NCBI RefSeq assembly: GCF_003935715.1
Contig: NZ_RHPP01000026.1
Span: 1 to 35,847 of the forward strand
DNA length: 35,847 nucleotides
DNA from: Stenotrophomonas sp. 278
Lineage (GTDB): Bacteria > Pseudomonadota > Gammaproteobacteria > Xanthomonadales > Xanthomonadaceae
Direction: 5' to 3'
Shown: piece after piece, positions 23,755 to 31,449 of the stretch
Position numbering within the stretch: position 1 is the first letter of the stretch
How the letters are laid out: each line of letters starts with the position of its first letter
The notes under the pieces: generated by a model
Databases searched by the model: none
Told to the model about the DNA's origin: nothing
What the model saw: only the letters and a program-made list of their open reading frames with translations
Position numbers and translations under genes: made by a program

Positions 23755-25089
23755 ATGAGCCACTCCCCCTCTCTTTCCACGCCCCTTGATGAAAAGGCGG
23801 CGCTCAAACGCTCGATCTCCAACACCCTGAAAGGCTCGGCCGGCAACCTGGTCGAGTGGTACGACGTGTATGTGTACTCGGTGTTCGCGGTCTACTTTGA
23901 ATCGCAGTTCTTCTCGGCCGAAGACAAGAACTCCACCATCTACGTGTGGGCGATCTTCGCTGCCACCTTCCTGATGCGCCCGATCGGCGCGTGGTACTTC
24001 GGACGCTTTGCCGACCGTTACGGCCGCCGCCTGGCGCTGACCGTGTCGGTGACCCTGATGGCCGCCTGTTCGTTCCTGATCGCCCTGACCCCGACCGCAG
24101 CCACCATTGGCGGCTGGGCGGCACTGATCCTGCTGTTCGCGCGGCTGCTGCAGGGCTTCGCCACCGGTGGCGAGTACGGTGCCTCGGCAACCTATATGTC
24201 TGAAGCGGCCATTCCGGGCCGCCGCGGCTTCCTGTCGTCGTTCCACTACGTCACCCTGGTGGGCGGCCACGTGCTGGCGCAGCTGACCCTGCTGACCATG
24301 CTGATCTTCTGGGCCAAGCCGGAAATCTCGGCCTGGGGCTGGCGCATCGCCTTCGGCATCGGCGGTCTGGCCGCGATCGTGGTGTTCTGGCTGCGCCGGA
24401 CCATGGACGAATCGCTGGGCCATGACTCCATCGAAGCCGCGCGCGAAGGCAAGGCCAAGGCCTCCGGCTCGATGCGCGAGCTGTTCGTGAACCAGTGGCG
24501 TCCACTGCTGCTGTGCTTCCTGATCACCGCCGGCGGCACCGTGGCCTTCTACACCTATTCGGTGAACGGCCCCAAGATGATCCAGAGCGCCTTTGCCGGC
24601 AACGACGTGATGACCGGCACGCTGATCAACCTGGGCGTGCTGACCTTCCTGATGCTGCTGCAGCCGGTCGGCGGCTGGCTGTCGGACATGATCGGGCGCA
24701 AGAGCCTGCTGGTGTTCTTCGGCGTCGGCGGCGTGCTGTACAGCTGGTACCTGATCACCGAACTTCCGAACCAGCATGATCCGGTGTGGGCGTTCCTGAC
24801 CCTGGCCCTGGGCTTCGTGATCCTGACCGGCTACACCTCGATCAACGCGGTGGTGAAGGCGGAACTGTTCCCGACCCACGTGCGTGCACTGGGTGTGGGC
24901 CTGGGCTATGCGCTGGCCAACTCGCTGTTCGGCGGTACTGCGCCGCTGCTCTACCAGGGTGCGCTGAAGACCGGCCATGTGGGTGAGTTCGCCATCTACG
25001 TCACCGCGATCATTGCCGTTTCGCTGTTCGTGTACGTGTTCTTCCTGAAGAACAAGGGCCCGAACTGGCTCGATGGCACGCGGAAGTAA
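23755..25089 (+). CDS. kgtP: KgtP-like dicarboxylate (alpha-ketoglutarate):H+ symporter
   Basis: A 444-residue MFS protein of the metabolite:H+ symporter group, close in length to KgtP (432). Marks: SAGNLVEWYDVYVYS in helix 1, FLMRPIGAWYFGRFADRYGR (MFS signature A), GGEYGASATYMSEAA, GFLSSFHYVTLVGG, and INAVVKAELFPTHVRALGVG with ANSLFGG. All match KgtP in order. Predicted role: uptake of alpha-ketoglutarate or a similar dicarboxylate with protons across the inner membrane. ATG 23755 is preceded by GCGAGGAAC; an in-frame ATG at 23692 would add a non-conserved 21-residue tail. It is monocistronic, followed by a textbook terminator. Confidence 0.92.
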   Translation: MSHSPSLSTPLDEKAALKRSISNTLKGSAGNLVEWYDVYVYSVFAVYFESQFFSAEDKNSTIYVWAIFAATFLMRPIGAWYFGRFADRYGRRLALTVSVTLMAACSFLIALTPTAATIGGWAALILLFARLLQGFATGGEYGASATYMSEAAIPGRRGFLSSFHYVTLVGGHVLAQLTLLTMLIFWAKPEISAWGWRIAFGIGGLAAIVVFWLRRTMDESLGHDSIEAAREGKAKASGSMRELFVNQWRPLLLCFLITAGGTVAFYTYSVNGPKMIQSAFAGNDVMTGTLINLGVLTFLMLLQPVGGWLSDMIGRKSLLVFFGVGGVLYSWYLITELPNQHDPVWAFLTLALGFVILTGYTSINAVVKAELFPTHVRALGVGLGYALANSLFGGTAPLLYQGALKTGHVGEFAIYVTAIIAVSLFVYVFFLKNKGPNWLDGTRK

Positions 25090-25111
25090 GGTATTGATGC
25101 AATTACAGAAG

Positions 25112-25137
25112 CGCCGGGGCATGCCCCGGCGTTTTTG
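25112..25137 (+). terminator. Rho-independent terminator of the kgtP-like gene
   Basis: CGCCGGGGC-AT-GCCCCGGCG (25112-25131) is followed by TTTTTG, 22 bp after the stop codon. Confidence 0.92.
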
Positions 25138-25157
25138 TTTGGATTTCCGGGTGGCGT

Positions 25158-25184
25158 GGTCACGACCAACGGTCGTGACCTACC
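25158..25184 (-). repeat. Single SMAG/REP hairpin
   Basis: Read on the minus strand: GGTA, then GGTCACGACC-GTT-GGTCGTGACC, a perfect 10-bp stem. It lies 22 bp beyond the stop of the M28 peptidase gene and may protect that mRNA's 3' end. The GACC-GTT-GGTC core is shared with elements at 17379 and 28357. Confidence 0.78.
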
Positions 25185-25206
25185 GGATGGCGCGTTCGCG
25201 GGCCCG

Positions 25207-26859
25207 TCAGCGGCGGGCCGCCTCGCTCTTTTCGCGGATGGCGCGGAATTCCGACCCCTCTTCCCAATGCGGCCAGCGGCGGCTGTTGGCCAGTTCCATG
25301 CCCAGGTCATACACCAGCAGGGTATCGGCGGCGTGGCCGGCCGGATCCCAGCTGGGGGTCCAGGCGTCGCAGGCCTGGTGGTAGCAGTCGGCGAAGTACT
25401 TGTCGCGCAGCGCGCGACCGGCTTCCACGCCGCCTTCCAGCTTGTCCAGGCCGGGGCCGATGGTGATCGCCGGCACGCCCAGGCGGGCGAAAGCGAAGTG
25501 GTCGGCGCGATAGAAGAAGCCGGCTTCCAGGTTCGGGTCCGGCGAGTAGCTGCGTCCGCGCGCCTTGGCCACGCGTTCCAGGTCGCCCTCCAGCGACACC
25601 CGGCCCTTGCCCCATGAGGCAATGTCGCGGGTCGCGCCGTCCGGGCTGAACATCTCGATGTTCAGCACCGCGGCGGTCTTGTCCAGCGGAGCCAGCGGGT
25701 GCGCGGCGTAGTAGTTCGCCCCCAGCAGCCCCTTTTCCTCGGCGGTCAGCGCGACGAAATACAGCGTGCGCTGCGGCTGCGGGCCGGCCGCGAACACGCG
25801 GCCCAGCTCCAGCACGGTGGCCACGCCGGTGGCGTTGTCGATCGCCCCGCGCCGGATGCGGTCGCCCTTCGCGTCGGGCTGGCCAATGCCGAAGGCATCC
25901 CAGTGCGCAGAGAAGATCACCGCCTCATCGCCGTGCGCACCGCCGGGCAGCTTGGCCACCACGTTGCGGGTGATGACCTGCTCACGCTTGAGCTTGAACT
26001 GCGCAGAGAGCTGCGCATCGCCCAGCACCACCGGCTGGAAGCCTGCGCTCATGGCCTTGCGCTTCTCGGCTTCGAAGTCCAGCCCTGCGTCGCGGAACAG
26101 CTGCTCGGCCAGTGCGCGCTGCATCCAGCCGCGTACCGGGACGTGCTGCGCCAGCGCCTGCTCCTGGGTGCGCTCGATATCGAACAACGGCGAGGTGCCC
26201 GAACTTTTCACGGTGGCCCAGCCGTATGCAGCCGGTGCGGTTTCGTGGACGATCAAGACGCCCTGCGCGCCACGGCGTGCGGCTTCTTCGAACTTGTAGG
26301 TCCAGCGGCCGTAGTAGGTGACGGCCTTGCCGTCGAACGCACCGGGCGCTTCGGCTTCGAAGTCGGCGTCATTGATCAGCACCACGGCGATCTTGCCGTG
26401 CAGGTCGACGTCCTTGTAGTCGTTCCACTGCCGTTCCGGCGCGTCGATGCCATAGCCGACGAACACCAGCGGGGCATCCTTGATGTTCACCTCAGCCTGC
26501 GGGCGCAGGCTCTGCAGGGTGACGTCGACCCCATTGGCCAGGGTCTGGGTCTTGCCCTTCTGGCGCAGCTGCGCCCGCACCGGACCATCGACCTGGGCAC
26601 GCACCATCGGCACCGGCTGCACCCAGCTGCCGTCCACGCCACCGGGCTGCAGGCCCGACGCCTTGAACTGCTCGATCAGGTACTGCACGGTGCGCTCCTC
26701 GCCGGGACTGGCGGGCGCACGGCCCTCGAACTCGTCCGACGCCAGCACGCGCACATGCCGCGACAGCGCCTGCGGGTCGATGCCACCGCCGGGCAGGTCA
26801 TTGGCGGCGTAAGCCAGCCCCCCCGCAAACAGACAGGACGACAGCAGCAGGATGCGCAT
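25207..26859 (-). CDS. Secreted M28-family zinc peptidase with PA-like insert
   Basis: A 550-residue exported metallopeptidase. Signal peptide: MRILLLSSCLFAGGLAYA. After a start domain (DEFEGRAPASPGEERTVQYL), a protease-associated-like insert spans about 130-285 (FVGYGIDAPERQWNDYKD, GAQGVLIVHETAPA). The M28 core holds the zinc ligands: His319 in SAHWDAFG, Asp341 bridging in AIDNATGVA, catalytic Glu374 with Glu375 in LTAEEKG, the fourth ligand position Glu402 in LNIEMFS, and His494 in DCYHQACD. Members are aminopeptidases or carboxypeptidases; which one is not decidable here. Start ATG 26859 starts the signal peptide, but its ribosome binding site is weak; GTG 26868 is an alternative adding three residues. 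A SMAG repeat follows the stop. Confidence 0.9.
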   Translation of the reverse strand: MRILLLSSCLFAGGLAYAANDLPGGGIDPQALSRHVRVLASDEFEGRAPASPGEERTVQYLIEQFKASGLQPGGVDGSWVQPVPMVRAQVDGPVRAQLRQKGKTQTLANGVDVTLQSLRPQAEVNIKDAPLVFVGYGIDAPERQWNDYKDVDLHGKIAVVLINDADFEAEAPGAFDGKAVTYYGRWTYKFEEAARRGAQGVLIVHETAPAAYGWATVKSSGTSPLFDIERTQEQALAQHVPVRGWMQRALAEQLFRDAGLDFEAEKRKAMSAGFQPVVLGDAQLSAQFKLKREQVITRNVVAKLPGGAHGDEAVIFSAHWDAFGIGQPDAKGDRIRRGAIDNATGVATVLELGRVFAAGPQPQRTLYFVALTAEEKGLLGANYYAAHPLAPLDKTAAVLNIEMFSPDGATRDIASWGKGRVSLEGDLERVAKARGRSYSPDPNLEAGFFYRADHFAFARLGVPAITIGPGLDKLEGGVEAGRALRDKYFADCYHQACDAWTPSWDPAGHAADTLLVYDLGMELANSRRWPHWEEGSEFRAIREKSEAARR

Positions 26860-26944
26860 CGGATTCACGGCAGTACACCAGGAAAAAACGGAATGCCAGA
26901 GTGTAACGTGACAACTACATGACGTCGCCACGGCTGCTCTTGAA

Positions 26945-27877
26945 CTACCGCCTGTCCCGATCCAACCAGCACGCCAACCCCTGCGCGTTGAGCTCGATAT
27001 CCATCGCCAACACCCGCACCACCGCCGCCTCATCCAACCGGCAACCATGTGCCTGCGCGCGCTCCACATACAGCTCGGTCAGTGCCGCCACCAGGCAGCG
27101 ATGCCGGTCCGCACGGCCATCGCACTGCCGACCAATCTCCACCATCGCATCGATCTGCTCGATCAGGTCAGCTCCCAGTTTCGGAATGTCGCCTACGCGC
27201 CCGAAATGGGTGAGGTACACCGACTGCGGCTGCAGCGCCAGCAATCGGCCGATGGAGTGCTTGAGCGGCTCCGGATCGAACTGCACCGGCGACGAGGTAG
27301 GCACCACGAACGCGCCCTGGTCGCTGTCCAGCTCGCGATAGGACAGCCCGAATGTGTCGCCGGTGAAGGCGCTGCGGCTGCGTTCGTCCCACACGCACAG
27401 ATGGTGGCGGGCGTGCCCGGGGGTGTCGATGCACAGCAGCAGCCGCCCGGCCAGGTCCACGTGGTAGCCGTCTTCGGCGATCACCACGCGCTCAGGCGAC
27501 ACTGGCAGGATCGGACCGTAGCTGCGGGCGATCTCCTCTGCCCCGTAGACTTCGGTGGCCCCCGCGATCAACCGCGCCGGGTCGATCATGTGCGGTGCGC
27601 CACGCGGATGCACCACCAGCTGCGCGTTGGGCAGCTGCTGCATCAGCAGACCCGCACCGCCCGCGTGGTCGAGGTGCACGTGGGTCACGATCAACCAGTC
27701 GACCTGCGCCGGGGTGAATCCCACCCGCTCGAGCGCGGCCAGCATGGCCGGCACTGACAGCCCGGTACCGCAGTCGATGAAGGCCGCGCGACCGGCCTCG
27801 GTGATCAGATAGGCAGCGCCGAAGTCGTCGCGCTGGAACGCGGTGTCGATGGTATGAATGCTGGGGTCGATAGGCAT
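26945..27877 (-). CDS. Metallo-beta-lactamase-fold hydrolase
   Basis: A 310-residue cytosolic hydrolase. The zinc-binding signature HVHLDH (His66, His68, Asp70, His71 in VTHVHLDHAGG) is intact, with DTPGHARHHLCVW giving the next metal His, FTGDTFGL the bridging Asp, and LTHFGRVGD the last His. The N-terminal IDTAFQRDDFGAAYLITEAG is a common beta-strand opening of the fold. The ~65-residue C-terminal helical extension (LGADLIEQIDAMVEIGRQ onward) may be a dimerisation part. The family hydrolyses thioesters, lactones and many phosphoesters, so substrate is open. Start ATG 27877 has GGGAGG upstream. It is followed by a minus-strand gap of 85 bp to the M28 gene. Confidence 0.9.
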   Translation of the reverse strand: MPIDPSIHTIDTAFQRDDFGAAYLITEAGRAAFIDCGTGLSVPAMLAALERVGFTPAQVDWLIVTHVHLDHAGGAGLLMQQLPNAQLVVHPRGAPHMIDPARLIAGATEVYGAEEIARSYGPILPVSPERVVIAEDGYHVDLAGRLLLCIDTPGHARHHLCVWDERSRSAFTGDTFGLSYRELDSDQGAFVVPTSSPVQFDPEPLKHSIGRLLALQPQSVYLTHFGRVGDIPKLGADLIEQIDAMVEIGRQCDGRADRHRCLVAALTELYVERAQAHGCRLDEAAVVRVLAMDIELNAQGLACWLDRDRR

Positions 27878-27936
27878 CTGTGCCTCCCTGGCGATGAAAC
27901 GGGTGGGGCATCGCCCATCAGGCGATTGCCCTCAAT

Positions 27937-28284
27937 CTACGCCGAATCGGCCGTCGCCTTCGATTCTGCTTTGGTCGCACGTCGCGCCAGCCAGCTGCCA
28001 CGCAGCAGTACCGCCAGCACCAGCACGCCGAGGAAGGCCCCATAGGCATACAGCACGGCCAGCACCTGCCGCCAGATCGGGCCCGCATCGCCCTGGACCA
28101 CGCCGATGTGGTGGCCCCAGAGCATGGCGACGGCACTGAGGGCAAAGGCCAGCAGCAGGGTGAGGGTGTCGAAGGCGCGGCGCGCGGCGGTGTGGGGCTG
28201 GCGTGGGAACCACCAGAACAGGGCACCCAGCAGGGTGAACCAGGGCAGGAACAGCAACAGAGACAGCCAGGGCATTGCGGTCAT
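27937..28284 (-). CDS. Small three-helix membrane protein, unknown function
   Basis: A 115-residue protein with three hydrophobic segments: about 3-22 (AMPWLSLLLFLPWFTLLGAL), 36-54 (TLTLLLAFALSAVAMLWGH) and 76-95 (VLYAYGAFLGVLVLAVLLR). The end is charged (ARRATKAESKATADSA). No family is recognised. Start is uncertain: ATG 28284 has AACAGG directly beside it, while ATG 28275 (three residues shorter) has AGGA at 8 nt and may be the true one. It sits 59 bp upstream of the metallo-beta-lactamase-fold gene on the same strand and may share a transcript. Confidence 0.7.
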   Translation of the reverse strand: MTAMPWLSLLLFLPWFTLLGALFWWFPRQPHTAARRAFDTLTLLLAFALSAVAMLWGHHIGVVQGDAGPIWRQVLAVLYAYGAFLGVLVLAVLLRGSWLARRATKAESKATADSA

Positions 28285-28319
28285 CCTGTTGGGGATGACT
28301 GCATCATGCCATGTGGAGC

Positions 28320-28382
28320 AGCCGGGCAAGCCCGGCTCTACCGTATGGCACCGACCGGTAGGTACCGACCGTTGGTCGGTAC
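28320..28382. repeat. Pair of SMAG/REP hairpins, heads facing inward
   Basis: Element 1 (28320-28342, minus): GGTAG then AGCCGGGC-TT-GCCCGGCT. Element 2 (28357-28382, plus): GGTAG then GTACCGACC-GTT-GGTCGGTAC. They lie between the trpS stop and the next minus-strand gene, in the same inward arrangement as the pair at 17328-17404. Confidence 0.8.
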
Positions 28383-28392
28383 TCCACGGACA

Positions 28393-29685
28393 TCATGCAT
28401 CGCGGAGAACCGCGAGGGCAGCCAGCACCTGGTCCACCTCGGCTTCCAGCTTGAACAGCTCGCTCTGCAGCTGGTCGCCCTGTTCGGCCTGCTTGAGCAC
28501 GGCGATCAGCTGGCCGGCATCGCGCGGTGAATCGAAGCCTTCGCTCTGGATCAGCAGGGTGCCGTCGCTGGCCTGCAGCTTGAAGTAGAAGCGACCGTCT
28601 TTTTCGCGATACTGCTTGAACAGCGGCGGCGCGGCGCGCAGTTCCTGCGCGTCGTCGGCGATGGCGTCGCGGGCGGTGGACAGGTCACGCAGGCCGACCG
28701 CGTGGCGCAGTTCCTTCAACAGCGGAATGGCGTACTGCTCGCGCAGCTGCTGGCCGCGGCGGCGCAGCAGCGCCTCGATCTTCTCCGGCTCGGCCATCAG
28801 CGCGTCGTAACGCTCGCGCAGCGGAGTCAGTTCCTGATCGATGCGCTCGAACAGCTGCTGCTTGGCGTCACCCCAGCTGATGCCGTCGGCGAAGGCCTGG
28901 GCAAACGCGGCAGTCTGCTCCGGGCTGGCGAAGGCCTGGTACATCTGGAACAGCGCCGAGCCTTCGGTGCTCTTCGGTTCGCCCGGGGCGCGCGAGTCGG
29001 TCAGGATCGAGAACACCAGCTTCTTCAGCTCCGCGCGCGGCGCGAACAGCGGAATGGTGTTGTGGTAGCTCTTGCTCATCTTGCGGCCATCCAGGCCGGC
29101 CAGGGTGGCGACCTGCTCGTCGATCACGACGTCCGGCAACGGGAAGTACTCCTTCCCGTATACATGGTTGAAGCGCTGGGCGAAGTCGCGCGCCATCTCG
29201 ATGTGCTGGATCTGGTCACGACCCACCGGCACCCGGTTGGCCTTGAAGATCAGAATGTCGGCAGCCATCAGCACGGGATACATGAACAGCCCGGCGCTGA
29301 TGCCTGCGTCTTCGTCCAGCTGCTCCTCGCGGTTCTTGTCCACCGCCGCCTTGTAGGCATGAGCGCGGTTGAGGATGCCCTTGCTGGCGATCACGGTCAG
29401 GAACCACATCAGCTCGGTGGTTTCCGGGATGTCGCTCTGGCGGTAGAACCATACCTTTTCCGGGTCCAGGCCACAGGCCAGCCAGCTGGCGGCAATCTCC
29501 AGGGTGGAACGCTGGGTGCGCTCGGGCTCCTGCGCCTTGATCAGGCTGTGCAGGTCGGCCAGGAAGAAGAAGCTCTCGATCTCCGAGGCCTGGCTGGCGG
29601 CAATGGCCGGGCGGATGGCACCGACGTAGTTGCCCAGGTGGGGCGTGCCGGAAGGGGTGATGCCGGTAAGAACGCGGGTGGTCAT
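28393..29685 (-). CDS. trpS: Tryptophanyl-tRNA synthetase with extra C-terminal domain
   Basis: A 430-residue class I synthetase that charges tRNA-Trp. The HIGH-type signature is PSGTPHLGNY (11-20) and the KMSKS loop is GRKMSKS (202-206). GRDQIQHIEMARDFAQRF (about 155-172) is the Trp/ATP pocket helix typical of TrpS. Standard TrpS ends at about residue 335-350; here about 80 further residues follow. Residues about 358-397 (DGRFYFKLQASDGTLLIQSE then GFDSPRDAG) resemble the YegP/DUF1508 fold, and the last ~30 form a coiled-coil-like helix (LQSELFKLEAEVDQVLAAL). This long form occurs in some gamma- and beta-proteobacteria. Start ATG 29685; a GGGGG-like site is close upstream. The leader contains an inverted repeat (29703-29727). 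Confidence 0.95.
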   Translation of the reverse strand: MTTRVLTGITPSGTPHLGNYVGAIRPAIAASQASEIESFFFLADLHSLIKAQEPERTQRSTLEIAASWLACGLDPEKVWFYRQSDIPETTELMWFLTVIASKGILNRAHAYKAAVDKNREEQLDEDAGISAGLFMYPVLMAADILIFKANRVPVGRDQIQHIEMARDFAQRFNHVYGKEYFPLPDVVIDEQVATLAGLDGRKMSKSYHNTIPLFAPRAELKKLVFSILTDSRAPGEPKSTEGSALFQMYQAFASPEQTAAFAQAFADGISWGDAKQQLFERIDQELTPLRERYDALMAEPEKIEALLRRRGQQLREQYAIPLLKELRHAVGLRDLSTARDAIADDAQELRAAPPLFKQYREKDGRFYFKLQASDGTLLIQSEGFDSPRDAGQLIAVLKQAEQGDQLQSELFKLEAEVDQVLAALAVLRDA

Positions 29686-29702
29686 GGGGGAATCATGTCG
29701 GA

Positions 29703-29727
29703 CAGGTAAACGCCCCCAGTTTACCTG
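29703..29727. promoter_or_regulatory. Inverted repeat in the trpS leader / divergent promoter region
   Basis: CAGGTAAAC-GCCCCCA-GTTTACCTG is a perfect 9-bp dyad, 18 bp ahead of the trpS start and 68 bp ahead of the divergent gene at 29795. It is A/T-richer than its flanks in its arms. It could be an operator or an RNA hairpin near the ribosome binding site. It has no T-box or trp-leader features. Confidence 0.45.
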
Positions 29728-29794
29728 CCCCGGCGCAACCCCGTTGGCCCGGGTGGCACGTTCAACCCAGTACCTTCCCAGCGGATGCGCTGCC

Positions 29795-30607
29795 ATGAGA
29801 CACCTGATCCTGCCCCTGCTCGCCACACTGGCGCTGACCGGGTTCAAGCCCTACCCACCGGACCCGGGCCTGAACTCGCCGGTGGAACTGAGCATCGTTG
29901 ACCGCGGCCAAGGCAACGAGCTGCCGTACTACAGCCAGCGCGGCCAGCGCTGGGTCGCTGGCCAGAACGGTCACCCGTACAGCCTGCGGCTTACCAACCG
30001 CACCCCCAGGCGCTTGCTGGTCGTGCTGTCGGTGGACGGATTGAACGTGATCAATGGCCAGGTGGCCTCTTCGGACCAGACCGGCTACGTGCTGGAACCG
30101 TGGCAACGCGCGGACATCACCGGCTGGCGAAAGTCGCACCAGGAAGTGGCGCAGTTCGTGTTCACCGACCCGGGCCGCAGCTACGCCAGCCGAACCGGCC
30201 GCCCGGACAACGTCGGCGTGATCGGCATGGCGGTGTTCAACGAAGCGCCGTATCTCCGTCCGCCGGTGGCACCGGCAGCGCCGATGGCGCGTCAGCGCGC
30301 GCAGGTACCGGCTGCAGAGTCGGCTGACCGCGCGTTGTCGTCGGTCGAGGCGACGGGTTCGGCGGTCGCGTCGGCCCCGGCTCCGGCACTGGGCACCGGG
30401 CATGGCGCGCGCGAATCGTCGTATTCGGGAAGCACGGACTTCCGCCGCGCCAGCCCCATGCCGGTGCAGCAGGTGTCGGTCCGTTATGACAGCGAACGCA
30501 ACCTGATCGCGCGCGGCATCATCCCCCGGCCGCGTCCGGTGGGGGGCGAGCCGCGGGCTTTTCCGGGCCAGTTCGTGCCGGATCCGCCGCCGTACCGCTG
30601 GCGTTGA
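29795..30607 (+). CDS. Secreted Pro/Ala-rich protein, unknown function
   Basis: A 270-residue protein. The short N-terminal hydrophobic segment MRHLILPLLATLALTGF looks like a signal peptide, with cleavage site unclear. Residues about 20-155 look globular and beta-rich: VELSIVDRGQGNELPYYSQR, YSLRLTNRTPRRLLVVLSVD, WQRADITGWRKSHQEVAQFV. The stretch 'NRTPRRLLVVLSVDGLNV' is reminiscent of surface or envelope accessory domains, but no named family is recognised. The rest is Ala/Pro-rich and low complexity, ending FPGQFVPDPPPYRWR. ATG 29795 is chosen because it starts the signal; the frame is open further left but overlaps the trpS start region. It is divergent from trpS. Confidence 0.72.
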   Translation: MRHLILPLLATLALTGFKPYPPDPGLNSPVELSIVDRGQGNELPYYSQRGQRWVAGQNGHPYSLRLTNRTPRRLLVVLSVDGLNVINGQVASSDQTGYVLEPWQRADITGWRKSHQEVAQFVFTDPGRSYASRTGRPDNVGVIGMAVFNEAPYLRPPVAPAAPMARQRAQVPAAESADRALSSVEATGSAVASAPAPALGTGHGARESSYSGSTDFRRASPMPVQQVSVRYDSERNLIARGIIPRPRPVGGEPRAFPGQFVPDPPPYRWR

Positions 30608-30632
30608 AACGCTACATCACACACAGAAGAAC

Positions 30633-30649
30633 GGGCCGCAGTGCGGCCC
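30633..30649. terminator. Hairpin after the secreted-protein gene
   Basis: GGGCCGC-AGT-GCGGCCC, 7-bp stem, 26 bp after the stop and followed by the weakly T-containing GCCTCTTCC. It lies between convergent genes (next: CsbD on minus). Confidence 0.5.
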
Positions 30650-30689
30650 GCCTCTTCCATCACGGTGTCCGGGTCAAGCCCGGGCCCGA

Positions 30690-30911
30690 TCAATGGTAAT
30701 CCGGATATTCCTTGCGCATGGCCTGTTCGAAGTCACGGACTTCGGTTTCAGCGCGGTCTTTCGCCCAGCCATAGCGTTCCTGGAGACGGCCCGCCAGATA
30801 CTCAGCGTTGCCCTCGGCCACCTTGAAGTCGTCGTCGGTCAGGTCGCCCCACTTGGCCTGCGCCTTGCCCTTCAGCTGCGTCCACTTGCCGGAAATGATG
30901 TCTTTGTTCAT
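30690..30911 (-). CDS. CsbD-family stress protein
   Basis: A 73-residue protein that matches CsbD/YjbJ over its full length: [29 protein letters not shown], then [19 protein letters not shown], ending in [17 protein letters not shown]. The small four-helix family is abundant under general stress (sigma-B regulon in Bacillus; RpoS-linked in enterobacteria), with no known activity. The start ATG 30911 follows an AGGA-containing site. The upstream gap (30912-31050) is free of genes and should hold its promoter. Its neighbour on the same strand, an entericidin-like lipoprotein, is also of a stationary-phase type. Confidence 0.93.
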   Translation of the reverse strand: MNKDIISGKWTQLKGKAQAKWGDLTDDDFKVAEGNAEYLAGRLQERYGWAKDRAETEVRDFEQAMRKEYPDYH

Positions 30912-31050
30912 GGGTTGGCATCCTGTTGGAACGGCAATGTCGCCGCGGGTACAGGATGCGCAATCGCGTGTTGGCCGGCGGTCAAGCGTGAATGAAGTCC
31001 ATGCTCACTTCATTGAACACGCAGACAGCACCGTGCAGCGCGCATGAAAA

Positions 31051-31070
31051 AAGCCGGGTTTCCCCGGCTT
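31051..31070 (-). terminator. Rho-independent terminator of the entericidin-like gene
   Basis: On the minus strand AAGCCGGG-GAAA-CCCGGCTT is followed by TTTT, 34 bp after the entericidin-like stop (31104). The plus-strand AAAAAA before 31051 supplies the U-run. Confidence 0.88.
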
Positions 31071-31103
31071 TCTTCGTGATGCATTCCGGCCGAAGCCGTT
31101 GCA

Positions 31104-31241
31104 TCAATTGCCGTTGGCGGCGTCTTCCACCTTTTCACCCGCCTTCTGCACGTCCTTGCCGGCACCGGCAACGGTGTTGCAGCCGGACAGCAGGGCAACC
31201 GAGAACATCGACAACAGCATCAGTGCAATTACACGCTTCAT
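31104..31241 (-). CDS. Entericidin-family small lipoprotein
   Basis: A 45-residue protein. MKRVIALMLLSMFSVALLSG is a lipoprotein signal with lipobox L-S-G-Cys21, and the mature part is CNTVAGAGKDVQKAGEKVED and AANGN. This matches entericidin A/B-type lipoproteins (about 41-48 residues), where the mature stretch is 'CNT..G.G.D....G..I...A'. In E. coli the pair forms a toxin/antidote-like membrane lysis module in stationary phase; only one member is seen here, so an antidote/toxin role cannot be assigned. The start has GAGGAG just upstream. It is too short to be found by usual length cut-offs. A clean terminator follows at 31051-31070. Confidence 0.9.
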   Translation of the reverse strand: MKRVIALMLLSMFSVALLSGCNTVAGAGKDVQKAGEKVEDAANGN

Positions 31242-31449
31242 GGGCTTCTCCTCAAGGTTCAAAAACGGCACCGCAAATCGGGTCCCACCTGTAAGACGGG
31301 CACGGGCCCGCCTTCCTGATCGCGGTGACCTCGCCGCCGTTTCCGGCAGCGCCGCCGCGTGGGTGCAATCTCGCGGTTGAGGCGTGCAATCGATGTGAAC
31401 ACGCGGCGGGCATTGTTCAGCCGCCCGCAGGGAAGCGCCGCTGAGGAGC

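Noticed and set aside
25207-27069. Longer 620-codon version of the M28 peptidase
   Set aside because: The added 70 residues overlap the end of the neighbouring gene, lack a signal and hide the signal peptide starting at 26859.
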